Under the pieces are notes generated by a model. That model did no database searches. It was not told the origin of the DNA and saw only the letters and a program-made list of their open reading frames with translations. DNA of 63,063 nt. Origin: Eubacteriales Family XIII. Incertae Sedis bacterium. Its GTDB lineage: Bacteria > Bacillota > Clostridia > Peptostreptococcales > Anaerovoracaceae. A program made the position numbers and the translations under genes. Positions 55,509 to 63,063 of this stretch are shown piece by piece (positions within the stretch are counted from its first letter, which is position 1; the number at the start of each line of letters is the position of its first letter). The stretch covers positions 1 to 63,063 of the forward strand of contig JAISED010000041.1 of NCBI GenBank assembly GCA_031264295.1. Direction: 5' to 3'.

Positions 55509-56122
55509 AGAAATGGATTAGACCGCTTTTCATGACCTATACTGGTCGGTCCCATATGCCCCGGATAAACCACTGTCTCGTCAGGCAGCAAAAACAGCTT
55601 ATTGATTATCGACGCCGCCAGCGTATCATAATTGCCGCCATATAAGTCGGTTCGCCCTATCGAGTTGTGGAATAAGGTATCTCCGCTGAAGAGCACATCG
55701 TTCACAAGTATGGATATGCCTCCCGGCGTATGCCCCGGTGTGCTTATTATCGTTATATCCAGTTCCCCGACCCTCAGTTTATCGCCGTCCTTAACATATA
55801 GATCCGCTTCCAAAGCCAATTCTTTTCCTAAGAATTCGATCGAAAGATTCAAGAACGGATCCGTAACAATAGGGATCTCGTCCTCGCCTATTACTACCCT
55901 GCAGCCCTTAAAAGACTGTAGATACTGTTCCACTCCTTCTATATGGTCATTATGACCGTGAGTCAACATAAGCAACTCTACCTTTATACCTTCCGCCTTC
56001 GCGGTGTCTACGAGTTCTTTGCTATAATAACCCGCGTCTACAATAATGCCGGTGCCTTTTTCGTCACTCACCAAGTAATTATTCGTGTCTGCAATCCCTC
56101 CGGGATAATTTCGTATAATCAT
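55499..56122 (-). CDS. Metallo-beta-lactamase fold hydrolase (GloB-like)
   Basis: MBL-fold protein of 207 aa. The zinc motif LTHGHNDHIEG, STPGHTPGG and the final PGHMGPTSIGHE are present. This short clostridial type is annotated as a glyoxalase II-like thioesterase; the substrate is not known. It lies between dtd and hemZ in the rel-hisS array. Confidence 0.88.
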   Translation of the reverse strand: MIIRNYPGGIADTNNYLVSDEKGTGIIVDAGYYSKELVDTAKAEGIKVELLMLTHGHNDHIEGVEQYLQSFKGCRVVIGEDEIPIVTDPFLNLSIEFLGKELALEADLYVKDGDKLRVGELDITIISTPGHTPGGISILVNDVLFSGDTLFHNSIGRTDLYGGNYDTLAASIINKLFLLPDETVVYPGHMGPTSIGHEKRSNPFLWR

Positions 56123-56160
56123 AGTCAGCTCCTTACTCTTAAAATATGCCCGCCTCTTGA

Positions 56161-56220
56161 AGGGATTTCTAAAAACCTATCCTGCGCCTCCCTGCCGGGA
56201 TTTTTAGAAGTCTCCCTTAG
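56161..56220. repeat. Dispersed repeat A, copy 1
   Basis: A 60-bp imperfect palindrome: AGGGATTTCTAAAAACC on the left and TTTTTAGAAGTCTCCC on the right around a GC-rich centre. It abuts the dtd stop codon and resembles 61331-61398. Confidence 0.7.
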
Positions 56221-56223
56221 TTG

Positions 56224-56673
56224 TCAAAAAACCCTTTTGCTGTCCAGCAATAATGTAACAGGTCCGTCATTATATATCTTGACGAGCATTTCTGCACGGA
56301 ATACTCCTTCTTCGACGTGAATTCCACGTGCCTTCAAAGCTTCAACGAATTCAAGATAAAGCCGATTCGCCTCTTCCGGCGGCGCGGCTTTTGTAAAGCT
56401 CGGACGTTTTCCTTTCCTTACATCCCCCAACAAAGTGAACTGCGATACTACAAGCGCTTTCCCGCCCACTTCGGTAAGAGGGAGATTCATTTTCCCACCC
56501 CCATCTTCAAAAATCCTCAGTCCGGCGATCTTTTCAGCCAGATACTCCGCATCCTCTGAACCGTCGCCCGTCTCTACACCTATAAATACTACAAGTCCCT
56601 TTCCTATTACGCCCGTTATACGGTCGTCTACAGAAACCTGAGCCTCACTGACCCTCTGCACAACTGCTCTCAT
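56224..56673 (-). CDS. dtd: D-aminoacyl-tRNA deacylase
   Basis: Removes D-amino acids from mischarged tRNA. It has 149 aa, beginning [13 protein letters not shown], with the conserved [11 protein letters not shown] and the cis-Gly-Pro motif [14 protein letters not shown] at 56673 matches the family start. It follows rel by 32 nt, the standard Bacillota pair. Confidence 0.95.
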   Translation of the reverse strand: MRAVVQRVSEAQVSVDDRITGVIGKGLVVFIGVETGDGSEDAEYLAEKIAGLRIFEDGGGKMNLPLTEVGGKALVVSQFTLLGDVRKGKRPSFTKAAPPEEANRLYLEFVEALKARGIHVEEGVFRAEMLVKIYNDGPVTLLLDSKRVF

Positions 56674-56705
56674 ACAAACACATCCCTCGCCGCTCAATAT
56701 ACGCC

Positions 56706-58910
56706 CTAGACCGATATGTTCGGTCTATGCACATCCTCAACGCCTACTACACTTTTGAGAGCTCTAAGTATCTTTTCCATCTGCGATGAATTGGAGACAG
56801 ACAGCGTCATCGTAATGCCCACTACGCCGTCTTTGGCGCTTTTCGCGTTTACACCGGTAATACGCACGTCCATATCCTCGCACACCCTGGAAATATCAGA
56901 AAACAAGCCCTTCCTGTCGCCTGCCGTAATAGCCACTTCCGCTTCATAGTTCTTTTCACTCTCGTTCTCCGCCCATTTGACCTCTATGAGTCTGCCCTTT
57001 TCTTCTTCCTGTATCGAAAGAATATTCGGGCAGTCCAGGCGATGAACTGTAACACCCTTCCCTTTTGAAATATAACCGATTATTTCATCACCCCTTACGG
57101 GGTTGCAGCACTTGGCCAGGCGTATCAGGAGGTTGTTAATCCCCTCAACCTCAACGTCAATCCTATCTTTATGGTGTTCTTCCCGTTTCCTCCTGGCTTC
57201 CGCGGCCTCTTCTCTTTCCTTCTCGCGTTCAGCCTTCTTCGCCGCCGCCTGACTTTCCTCATCATATATGCTTATCAGAGCGTTAACGGCCTTGCTTAAT
57301 ACCGTTCCGCCGTGACATATAGAATTGAACATCTCTTCAACACTGGAATAGTTGAGGATTTTTGAAAGACGGGTTATCCAAGCCGGTTTTACAAGCCCTT
57401 GCGGATCCATACCCTTACGCTTGATAGACTTTTCCAGCAGTTCACGTCCGCGTTCCACGTTCTCAGGCCGGTTCTCCTTCTTGAGCCATTGGCGGATCTT
57501 GCTGCGCGCATTGCTGGTTCTGGCGATCTTCAGCCAGTCCATGCTGGGTCCCTTTGAATTCGACGAAGTAATTATATCAACGATTTCACCGTTTTTTAAG
57601 GTGTAATCAATGGGAACTATCTTTCCGTTGACCTTGGCGCCTACACATTTAGCGCCTACGCCCGAATGGATCTTGAAGGCGAAATCAAGCGGGGTGGATC
57701 CGGCGGGCAACTCTATGACATCGCCCTTAGGCGTGAATACAAAAACCTGGTTGGAAAACAGATCGACCTTCAGGGTTTCCATAAACTCCCTCGGATCATT
57801 CATGTCCTTCTGCCATTCCAATGTCTGCCTGAGCCAGGAGAGCTTCACCTCTTCCTGTCCGGCCTCAACAGCGTCGACGCCCTCTTTATATTTCCAATGC
57901 GCCGCGATTCCGTACTCCGCCACCCTGTGCATGGCGTATGTCCGTATCTGTATCTCGAAGGGTTCCGCCTTATCTCCCAGTACCGTAGTGTGAATAGACT
58001 GATACCGATTGGGCTTGGGCATAGCTATATAATCCTTGAACCTTCCGGGGATCGGCGTCCACATCGTGTGCACAACGCCCAGCACGGCATAACAATCCTT
58101 CACCGAATCAACGATAATACGTACAGCCGTCAGATCGAATATCTCATCCAACTGCTTGTTCTGATATTTCATCTTACGGTAAATGCTGTAAAAATGTTTA
58201 GATCTTCCGTTTATGTCATAATTTATGTCAAGCTCGTTGAGTCCAGCTTTAATCTCACTTATCACGCGTTCAATATTCTGCTCGCGCTCAGCCTTCTTGA
58301 TCTTTAACTGGTTGGCTAAATCAAGATATGCCTGAGGATCGAGATACTTTAGCGCTATGTCTTCCAGCTCGAACTTCATGGCGAAGATGCCCAGTCTGCT
58401 GGCAAGCGGCGCGTAGATCTCAAGGGTCTCCTTGCATTTTTCCCTTATCTGGTTCTCGTTCATGTAGTTGATAGTGCGCAGATTGTGCAGTCTATCGGCT
58501 AGCTTTATGATGAGAACCCTTATATCCTTAGACATGGCAAGGAACATCTTGCGCAGGTTCTCCGCCTGCCTCTCCTCCTTGCTCTCTATCACCAGAGAAC
58601 CCAGTTTCGTAACCCCGTCTACAAGCAAAGCCGCTTCGCCGCCGAAATCCTTGAGCAGATCCGCCAGAGAATACGGGGTGTCTTCAACCGCATCATGAAG
58701 AAGCCCGGCAATGATAGTGTTTTCATCCATACCAAGATCCGCGAGGATTTTGGCGACGGCTACCGGGTGAACCAGATATGGCTCGCCCGATTTCCGAAGC
58801 TGTCCTTCATGCATTTGTTCCGCTTTTTTATAAGCCCTCTCGATCAGCTCAATATCAATACCGGGATTGATTTCGAGCAATCCATCGAGAAATTGTTCCA
58901 TACTTTCCAT
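56706..58910 (-). CDS. rel: Bifunctional (p)ppGpp synthetase/hydrolase Rel
   Basis: Stringent response enzyme of 734 aa. The HD hydrolase domain ([24 protein letters not shown]) is intact; the synthetase domain has [13 protein letters not shown] and [14 protein letters not shown]. The TGS ([19 protein letters not shown]), helical, zinc-finger ([16 protein letters not shown]) and ACT domains follow. With both active sites present it should make and break (p)ppGpp. Confidence 0.97.
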   Translation of the reverse strand: MESMEQFLDGLLEINPGIDIELIERAYKKAEQMHEGQLRKSGEPYLVHPVAVAKILADLGMDENTIIAGLLHDAVEDTPYSLADLLKDFGGEAALLVDGVTKLGSLVIESKEERQAENLRKMFLAMSKDIRVLIIKLADRLHNLRTINYMNENQIREKCKETLEIYAPLASRLGIFAMKFELEDIALKYLDPQAYLDLANQLKIKKAEREQNIERVISEIKAGLNELDINYDINGRSKHFYSIYRKMKYQNKQLDEIFDLTAVRIIVDSVKDCYAVLGVVHTMWTPIPGRFKDYIAMPKPNRYQSIHTTVLGDKAEPFEIQIRTYAMHRVAEYGIAAHWKYKEGVDAVEAGQEEVKLSWLRQTLEWQKDMNDPREFMETLKVDLFSNQVFVFTPKGDVIELPAGSTPLDFAFKIHSGVGAKCVGAKVNGKIVPIDYTLKNGEIVDIITSSNSKGPSMDWLKIARTSNARSKIRQWLKKENRPENVERGRELLEKSIKRKGMDPQGLVKPAWITRLSKILNYSSVEEMFNSICHGGTVLSKAVNALISIYDEESQAAAKKAEREKEREEAAEARRKREEHHKDRIDVEVEGINNLLIRLAKCCNPVRGDEIIGYISKGKGVTVHRLDCPNILSIQEEEKGRLIEVKWAENESEKNYEAEVAITAGDRKGLFSDISRVCEDMDVRITGVNAKSAKDGVVGITMTLSVSNSSQMEKILRALKSVVGVEDVHRPNISV

Positions 58911-58919
58911 GTATTACCT

Positions 58920-61148
58920 TTAGACCACCGCCCCGTCTTCACTCCTCGTCTTTGTCTGCCTCTTCGAAGCCTTTGTCTTACCGGAGTATTTCGGCTTATC
59001 AAAGAACATGCATATTTGATAATAAATGGGGCTGCATATGAATATCGAAGAGGCCGCGCCGGCTAAGATGCCGACGATGAGCGGCATGGTGAACTGCTTT
59101 ATAGTATCACCGCCCATTATATAAAGCGGCACGATAGCCAAAACAGTCGTAAACGCCGTCATCAATGATCGGAACACCGTCTGATTTATGCTCTGATCGA
59201 TCAAGGCTTCCAGTTTGGACTTCTTCTTTATCTTGAGATTCTCCCTTATACGGTCGAATATTACTATTGTATCATTTATTGAGTACCCAACCACCGTGAG
59301 CACGCCCGCGATGAACGGATTGTTTATCGTCACATGGAATAGGCCATAGAACGCGACAAGGATCAGTACGTCATGCAGTACGCCTATCAATGCGGCAATG
59401 CCGAACTTCCATTCAAACCGTATGATGATATATATCAGCATGCCTAAACTAGCCCATAACACCGCCTTCAAAGCGTTCTGTTTCAACAGGTCGCCTATGG
59501 ACGGCCCGAACTGTTCAAATGTCAGCACCGACGACTCTTCAAGCTCAAAGGCCGGCAGGAATTCGCCGAGAAGATCTATGCGTTCTTGACTCTCAAGGGA
59601 TTCCGTTGTGCGGATCACTATCTGGGTGTTTCCTTCACCCGCGTACACTATATCAGCGTCCCGAATCCCGTTGTCCCGCATTATTGACTCAACCGCCTCC
59701 AGTTCAACCTGCTTCCCCATCTCGATCTGCAGCATCGTTCCGCCTGTGAAGTCTATGCCGTAATTGAATCCGCGTATAAAACCTACTCCCAGACCTATGA
59801 CCAGTATACCGATAGAAACCGCATAGCAGATACGACGATGCTTTATAAACGGGAACTCGCGCTTGATCTCTATAGCCGCCGCATTGCCTTCTTCTTTTAT
59901 TCCGAAGAACTTCTTGCGTCCGAAGAACTTGCTCTCCGCTATCAGCACAACATAGAGCTGTGACACTATGGCAGCGGTGAATATGCTCAGCACAATACCG
60001 ATCATGAGCGTCATAGCGAAGCCCCTTACCGGTCCGGTTCCGAACTGATATAGCACCAGCGCCGCTATGATCGTCGTTATCTGCGAGTCTATTATAGTGC
60101 CCATAGCTCGTTTAAAGCCCGCGTCTACCGCGACGCGCACCGTCTTCCCGCTCAGAATCTCTTCCCTGATCCTCGCGAATATTATAACGTTCGCATCTAC
60201 CGCCATACCTATGGATAATATAATACCGGCTACGCCCGGGAGGGTAAGTACGCCTCCCATCAATGTCAATATCCAGAACATCGCAGGTATATACATAAGC
60301 AATGCAATGTTGGCGGCGATACCCATGATCCGATATACGACTATCATAACTACGAAAATAAGCAAGATGCCTATAGCTCCCGCGATGAGACTCATTCTAA
60401 GAGCATCAAGACCCAGTTTCCCCGCCTGTATGGATGAGCTGACTTCTTTCAGCTCAGCGGGCAGAGAACCCGCTTTAATAAGCTGCGCCAGTGTAACGGC
60501 TTCATCCTCGGTGAAGTTCCCTGTTATCTCCGCGCTGCCGTTCAAAATCACGTCATTCACCTGAGGGGCTGAAATGATCTCATCATCCAATATGATGGCG
60601 ATAGCATTCGCCGCCACTCCGGGCACGCTGGGAGTAACCGTCCCGCCATAGGCCTTTCTTGTGCCTTCAGCAAAAGCCGTCGTGCCTTCCGCGTTGAACT
60701 CAAGATTGATGGCGTAGCCGCCCTTTTCCTGACTTATAGTCGCGCTTGCGTTCTTCACCTGGCTTCCGTCCAACACAAAGCTCCCGTCAGCGAGCACAAA
60801 CTGCAGCATAGCGGTTCGCCCTATAGCATCTATGGCCGCTTCGGCATCTTCGGCGCCGGGGAGTTCCACCCTCAAACGCGTCGCACCTTCTATCGTTACA
60901 ACCGGCTCCGAAAGTCCCATGGCGTTTACACGCTTTTCGAGCACCAACTGAGTTTGCTTCATAAGGTCTTCCAGTTCGGTTCCGGTAGCGTCCGTCTGCG
61001 CTTCCATAACCACATAGACGCCGCCCTTCAAATCCAATCCCAGCTTGGTTCTATCCATGATAGGCCCAATGCCCCCCACTCCCGAAAGCGTAATTACCCA
61101 CAAAAAGACAATAAAAATCGTCATAAGGACTGCCAAAAGTCGTTTCAT
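58920..61148 (-). CDS. secDF: Fused protein translocase SecDF
   Basis: Membrane protein of 742 aa uniting SecD (1-430) and SecF (430-742), as in many Bacillota. The D1 motif is LGLDLKGGVYVVMEA; a second similar motif is FNYGIDFTGGTMLQIEMG. About 12 TM segments are visible. It uses the proton motive force to pull proteins through SecYEG. The C-terminus is basic. It begins 9 nt before rel. The gene is separated from yajC by a terminator and a 350-bp gap. Confidence 0.96.
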   Translation of the reverse strand: MKRLLAVLMTIFIVFLWVITLSGVGGIGPIMDRTKLGLDLKGGVYVVMEAQTDATGTELEDLMKQTQLVLEKRVNAMGLSEPVVTIEGATRLRVELPGAEDAEAAIDAIGRTAMLQFVLADGSFVLDGSQVKNASATISQEKGGYAINLEFNAEGTTAFAEGTRKAYGGTVTPSVPGVAANAIAIILDDEIISAPQVNDVILNGSAEITGNFTEDEAVTLAQLIKAGSLPAELKEVSSSIQAGKLGLDALRMSLIAGAIGILLIFVVMIVVYRIMGIAANIALLMYIPAMFWILTLMGGVLTLPGVAGIILSIGMAVDANVIIFARIREEILSGKTVRVAVDAGFKRAMGTIIDSQITTIIAALVLYQFGTGPVRGFAMTLMIGIVLSIFTAAIVSQLYVVLIAESKFFGRKKFFGIKEEGNAAAIEIKREFPFIKHRRICYAVSIGILVIGLGVGFIRGFNYGIDFTGGTMLQIEMGKQVELEAVESIMRDNGIRDADIVYAGEGNTQIVIRTTESLESQERIDLLGEFLPAFELEESSVLTFEQFGPSIGDLLKQNALKAVLWASLGMLIYIIIRFEWKFGIAALIGVLHDVLILVAFYGLFHVTINNPFIAGVLTVVGYSINDTIVIFDRIRENLKIKKKSKLEALIDQSINQTVFRSLMTAFTTVLAIVPLYIMGGDTIKQFTMPLIVGILAGAASSIFICSPIYYQICMFFDKPKYSGKTKASKRQTKTRSEDGAVV

Positions 61149-61330
61149 TTTTTCAATATTCCTTCCGTAAGATTCTCTTTCAAATAAAATAACAATAAAG
61201 CCACTACTTCAAATTCAAATGTTCAATCAAAACTACACGAATGATGCATCCGATTGAACGCCAATGATTATTCTACTACTTTTCTTCATACTGTTCAAGC
61301 AAAAATGCCAATAATCGGTATTTTATTATA
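61149..61330. other. Gene-free AT-rich gap upstream of secDF
   Basis: First part of the 350-bp gap between secDF and yajC. It holds the secDF ribosome binding site (GGAAGGA) and several AT-rich stretches, but no promoter with well-spaced boxes and no convincing open frame. A secDF promoter is expected here because a terminator lies beyond. Confidence 0.5.
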
Positions 61331-61398
61331 AGGGACTTCTATGGAGGCTTCTAAAAACCTACCGTGCGCCTACCTGCGCGGGCTTTTTAGAAGTCCCT
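61331..61398. repeat. Dispersed repeat A, copy 2
   Basis: AGGGACTTCT at the left end pairs with AGAAGTCCCT at the right end; an inner CTTCTAAAAACC can pair with GGCTTTTTAGAAG. The centre (GTGCGCCTACCTGC) is close to that of the copy at 56161. Confidence 0.7.
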
Positions 61399-61406
61399 AC
61401 AGCGAC

Positions 61407-61434
61407 AACAAAAATCCCCTGATGTCATCAGGGG
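61407..61434 (-). terminator. Intrinsic terminator of yajC
   Basis: On the minus strand CCCCTGA and TCAGGGG form a 7-bp stem with a 5-nt loop, followed by ATTTTTGTTG. It lies 65 nt after the yajC stop. Confidence 0.8.
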
Positions 61435-61498
61435 TTAATGCGCATCACAGACGATAAATTAGCTGAACCCACTACAGACAAGAGCCGTTCAGCAGGGA

Positions 61499-61975
61499 TT
61501 ACTCTTTTTCCTCGGCAGCTGCAACAGCAACCGCAGGTTCTGAAGACTCACCGCCGTCAGCTTCATCTTTGCCCTTATCCTCTTCTCCGGCGTCCTCATC
61601 GGCTTCGCTTTGTCTGGGTTTAAGTCTCTTCGGCAGCGTCTTAGCCTTCTCTTCGTCATCAGCTTCCTCTGCGCCGTCCTTCTTCGAGGCCTCCTTGCGT
61701 CCCTTGCCTGTATCCTCGGTAACAACCTTGGATATCGCCCAACGCTTGATCTCGAACTTGATCCTGTCCGCCCCCACCTGAATGGTCAGATCCTCGCCCT
61801 TCGTTTTGACTATCTTGCCGCATATGCCTCCGATAGTAACAACTTCATCTCCGACTTTAATGCCGTCGCGCATAGCCGCAATTTCCTTCTCGCGCTTTTT
61901 TTGCGGTCTGATCATCATGAAGTACATGACTGCGATCAAAAGAATCAGCATTACTACGGTTGTTATGTTTTCCAT
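61499..61975 (-). CDS. yajC: Preprotein translocase subunit YajC with acidic tail
   Basis: Sec accessory protein of 158 aa. One TM segment (about 5-21) and the PQKKREKEIAAMRDGIKVGDEV signature are typical. Usual length is about 90-110; here residues 95-158 are a highly acidic, Glu/Asp/Lys/Ala-rich tail with no hydrophobic core. GGAGGG lies 6 nt before the ATG. It has its own promoter and terminator. Confidence 0.93.
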   Translation of the reverse strand: MENITTVVMLILLIAVMYFMMIRPQKKREKEIAAMRDGIKVGDEVVTIGGICGKIVKTKGEDLTIQVGADRIKFEIKRWAISKVVTEDTGKGRKEASKKDGAEEADDEEKAKTLPKRLKPRQSEADEDAGEEDKGKDEADGGESSEPAVAVAAAEEKE

Positions 61976-62017
61976 ATTGTACCCTCCAAAATTTATTCGC
62001 CAAAACCTACACCACTC

Positions 62018-62046
62018 ATTATATCTTTATCTCGTAAAATTTACAA
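62018..62046 (-). promoter_or_regulatory. Sigma-A promoter of yajC
   Basis: On the minus strand TTGTAA (62046-62041) and a perfect TATAAT (62023-62018) are 17 bp apart. Transcription would start near 62011, 36 nt before the ATG. Confidence 0.8.
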
Positions 62047-62116
62047 CCGTTTTTCGCCGTTTTTTCCACGGGTTTTTTCGGGTTTGCGTTTTTTGTCACA
62101 TGATCGCAATTTCCCC

Positions 62117-62145
62117 TTGCCAATCCGTCCCAACTGTGCTATTAT
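62117..62145 (+). promoter_or_regulatory. Sigma-A promoter of the tRNA-Leu pair
   Basis: TTGCCA (62117-62122) and TATTAT (62140-62145) are 17 bp apart; the first tRNA begins 12 nt later. It is divergent from the yajC promoter. Confidence 0.8.
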
Positions 62146-62157
62146 AAATTTTGACGC

Positions 62158-62244
62158 GCCGGCGTGATGGAATTGGTAGACGTGCTGGACTCAAAATCCA
62201 GTGGTGGCAACACCGTATCGGTTCGACCCCGATCGCCGGCACCA
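62158..62244 (+). tRNA. tRNA-Leu (CAA)
   Basis: Class II tRNA. The acceptor stem GCCGGCG pairs with CGCCGGC, followed by encoded ACCA. The anticodon stem CTGGA/TCCAG holds the loop CTCAAAA, giving anticodon CAA. A long variable arm (GTGGTGGCAACACC) and the T-loop GGTTCGACCCC are present. Confidence 0.97.
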
Positions 62245-62291
62245 TTTCATTACAAATGGAAGTTCACATATAATAAAGTCCACATATATAT

Positions 62292-62374
62292 GCGGTTGTG
62301 GCGGAATAGGTAGACGCGCACGGTTGAGGGCCGTGTTCGAGAGAGTAAGGGTTCAAGTCCCTTCAACCGCACCA
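62292..62374 (+). tRNA. tRNA-Leu (GAG)
   Basis: Class II tRNA. Acceptor GCGGTTG/CAACCGC with encoded ACCA. The anticodon stem CACGG/CCGTG holds loop TTGAGGG, giving anticodon GAG. The T-arm GGGTTCAAGTCCC is standard. It lies 47 nt after the first tRNA, probably in the same transcript. Confidence 0.97.
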
Positions 62375-62383
62375 AACCTCGAT

Positions 62384-62436
62384 AATCCGAACGGTCAAAT
62401 ATTGGAGATTTATCCGATAGGCGACGCGTTCGGATT
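62384..62436 (+). terminator. Possible terminator after the tRNA genes
   Basis: AATCCGAACG (62384-62393) and its perfect complement (62427-62436) form a 10-bp stem with a 33-nt loop; TGTGGTTTTTG follows. The T-tract is late and the loop long, so the call is tentative. Confidence 0.45.
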
Positions 62437-62532
62437 TGTGGTTTTTGTGGGAAGTAATTGACCATCGGCTGTATAATGGATGGTGAGAAAAATACCGCAT
62501 GGAAAGACAATAATTCGCAGGAAGTATGCCAG

Positions 62533-62964
62533 ATGATTTACCGACTGATTAAGCCAACCGAATACGATGCGTTGGATGATTTTCTGTACGAGGCGATATT
62601 CATCCCGGAGGGCGCCCCACCGCCGCCGCGTGACGTGATTCTCACGCCGTCGCTTCGTCATTACGTCAAAGGCTTCGGGCGGACGGGCGATATCTGTTTT
62701 ATCTGCGAGGACAACGGGCAGATTGTCGGCATGGCGTGGTCGCGCATCCTCGACGAGCCGGGATGCAGAGGCTACGGCAACATCGGCGACGGCTTACCTG
62801 AACTGGCAATCTCTGTCCTGTCGGATTACCGCAACAAAGGAATCGGAACAGGTTTGATACGCCGTCTGCACGACGCGCTCGGCGCGGTGGGCTACGACAA
62901 GATTTCCTTGTCCGTCCAACAAAAGAATCCCGCCATCCACCTATACTGTTATTCGTCAAATTAA
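62533..62964 (+). CDS. GNAT acetyltransferase, C-terminally truncated
   Basis: Acetyltransferase of 143 aa. The acetyl-CoA loop is in SVLSDYRNKGIGTGLI (motif A). The protein ends NPAIHLYCYSSN, where relatives continue into a YxxxGF strand and about 20 more residues. ATG at 62533 has AGGAAG 8 nt upstream; a longer frame starts at 62458. The loss of the last strand may inactivate it. Substrate unknown. Confidence 0.8.
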   Translation: MIYRLIKPTEYDALDDFLYEAIFIPEGAPPPPRDVILTPSLRHYVKGFGRTGDICFICEDNGQIVGMAWSRILDEPGCRGYGNIGDGLPELAISVLSDYRNKGIGTGLIRRLHDALGAVGYDKISLSVQQKNPAIHLYCYSSN

Positions 62965-63063
62965 ATGGAGCTACAATCGTCAAATTGTTTTCTGCTAAAA
63001 TATTATAAAAGTTTCACCCCAGTCACATTCTTTTCTCCTGATTTCGCACATTGTCTTCCTCCG

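Noticed and set aside
62250-62510. Minus-strand open frame with the phrase GLEPLLSRTRPSTVRVYLFR
   Set aside because: This is the antisense translation of the tRNA-Leu genes, a known source of false proteins.
62458-62532. Longer start for the GNAT protein
   Set aside because: The 25 extra residues are unlike the family and the internal ATG at 62533 has a well-placed AGGAAG.

Overview
The window reads as chromosomal DNA of a low- to mid-GC Bacillota, most likely a member of the Clostridia. The evidence is the gene content and order: rpsU-yqeY-phoH-ybeY-era-recO-glyS-ppdK, asp23-nusB-xseA-xseB-ispA-dxs-tlyA, a fused SecDF, a dimeric-type GlyRS, MutL of the endonuclease type with MutS, Rel, HemZ and YqeK. 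Ribosome binding sites are strong and purine-rich (GGAGG), and many neighbouring genes overlap by ATGA.

Layout. (1) 1-6477, plus strand: a two-component system behind a textbook promoter with 11-bp direct repeats upstream, then a lipoprotein adaptor and a large RND permease. (2) 6469-11779, minus strand: a translationally coupled trio of TerB-N/TerB-C protein, DUF2791/BrxD-like P-loop ATPase and Lhr-like helicase, appended to the 3' end of ppdK. This is the best candidate in the window for a poorly characterised (possibly defence or DNA-processing) system. (3) 11796-20721, minus strand: housekeeping run rpsU, yqeY, phoH, ybeY, era, recO, DUF4342, glyS, ppdK. (4) 20.8-26.1 kb: an AT-rich accessory island with two toxin-antitoxin pairs, a Fic protein with its own wHTH and a palindromic promoter, a cysteine-knuckle protein, and remnants (IS110, AlkZ-like, toxin-44-like, stalk-domain). 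(5) 26.2-62.0 kb: a nearly continuous minus-strand array of housekeeping genes from yajC-secDF down to mutS-mutL, covering protein export, stringent response, aminoacyl-tRNA synthetases, NAD synthesis, RNA decay, EF-P, cell-wall MltG, isoprenoid synthesis and mismatch repair. (6) 62.1-63.0 kb, plus strand: two tRNA-Leu genes and a truncated GNAT acetyltransferase.

Two themes stand out. First, sporulation genes that normally sit in these neighbourhoods (spoIIIA genes before asp23, yqfC/yqfD before phoH, spoIVB/spo0A after tlyA) are absent, which suggests an asporogenous lineage. Second, short degenerate tandem repeats have expanded in many places, both between genes (dxs-tlyA, xseB-xseA, yqeK-rsfS) and inside otherwise conserved proteins (MutS, MutL, a TsaD-like protein). 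Two families of short dispersed palindromic repeats also occur between genes. All assignments are from reading the sequence; no database search was run.
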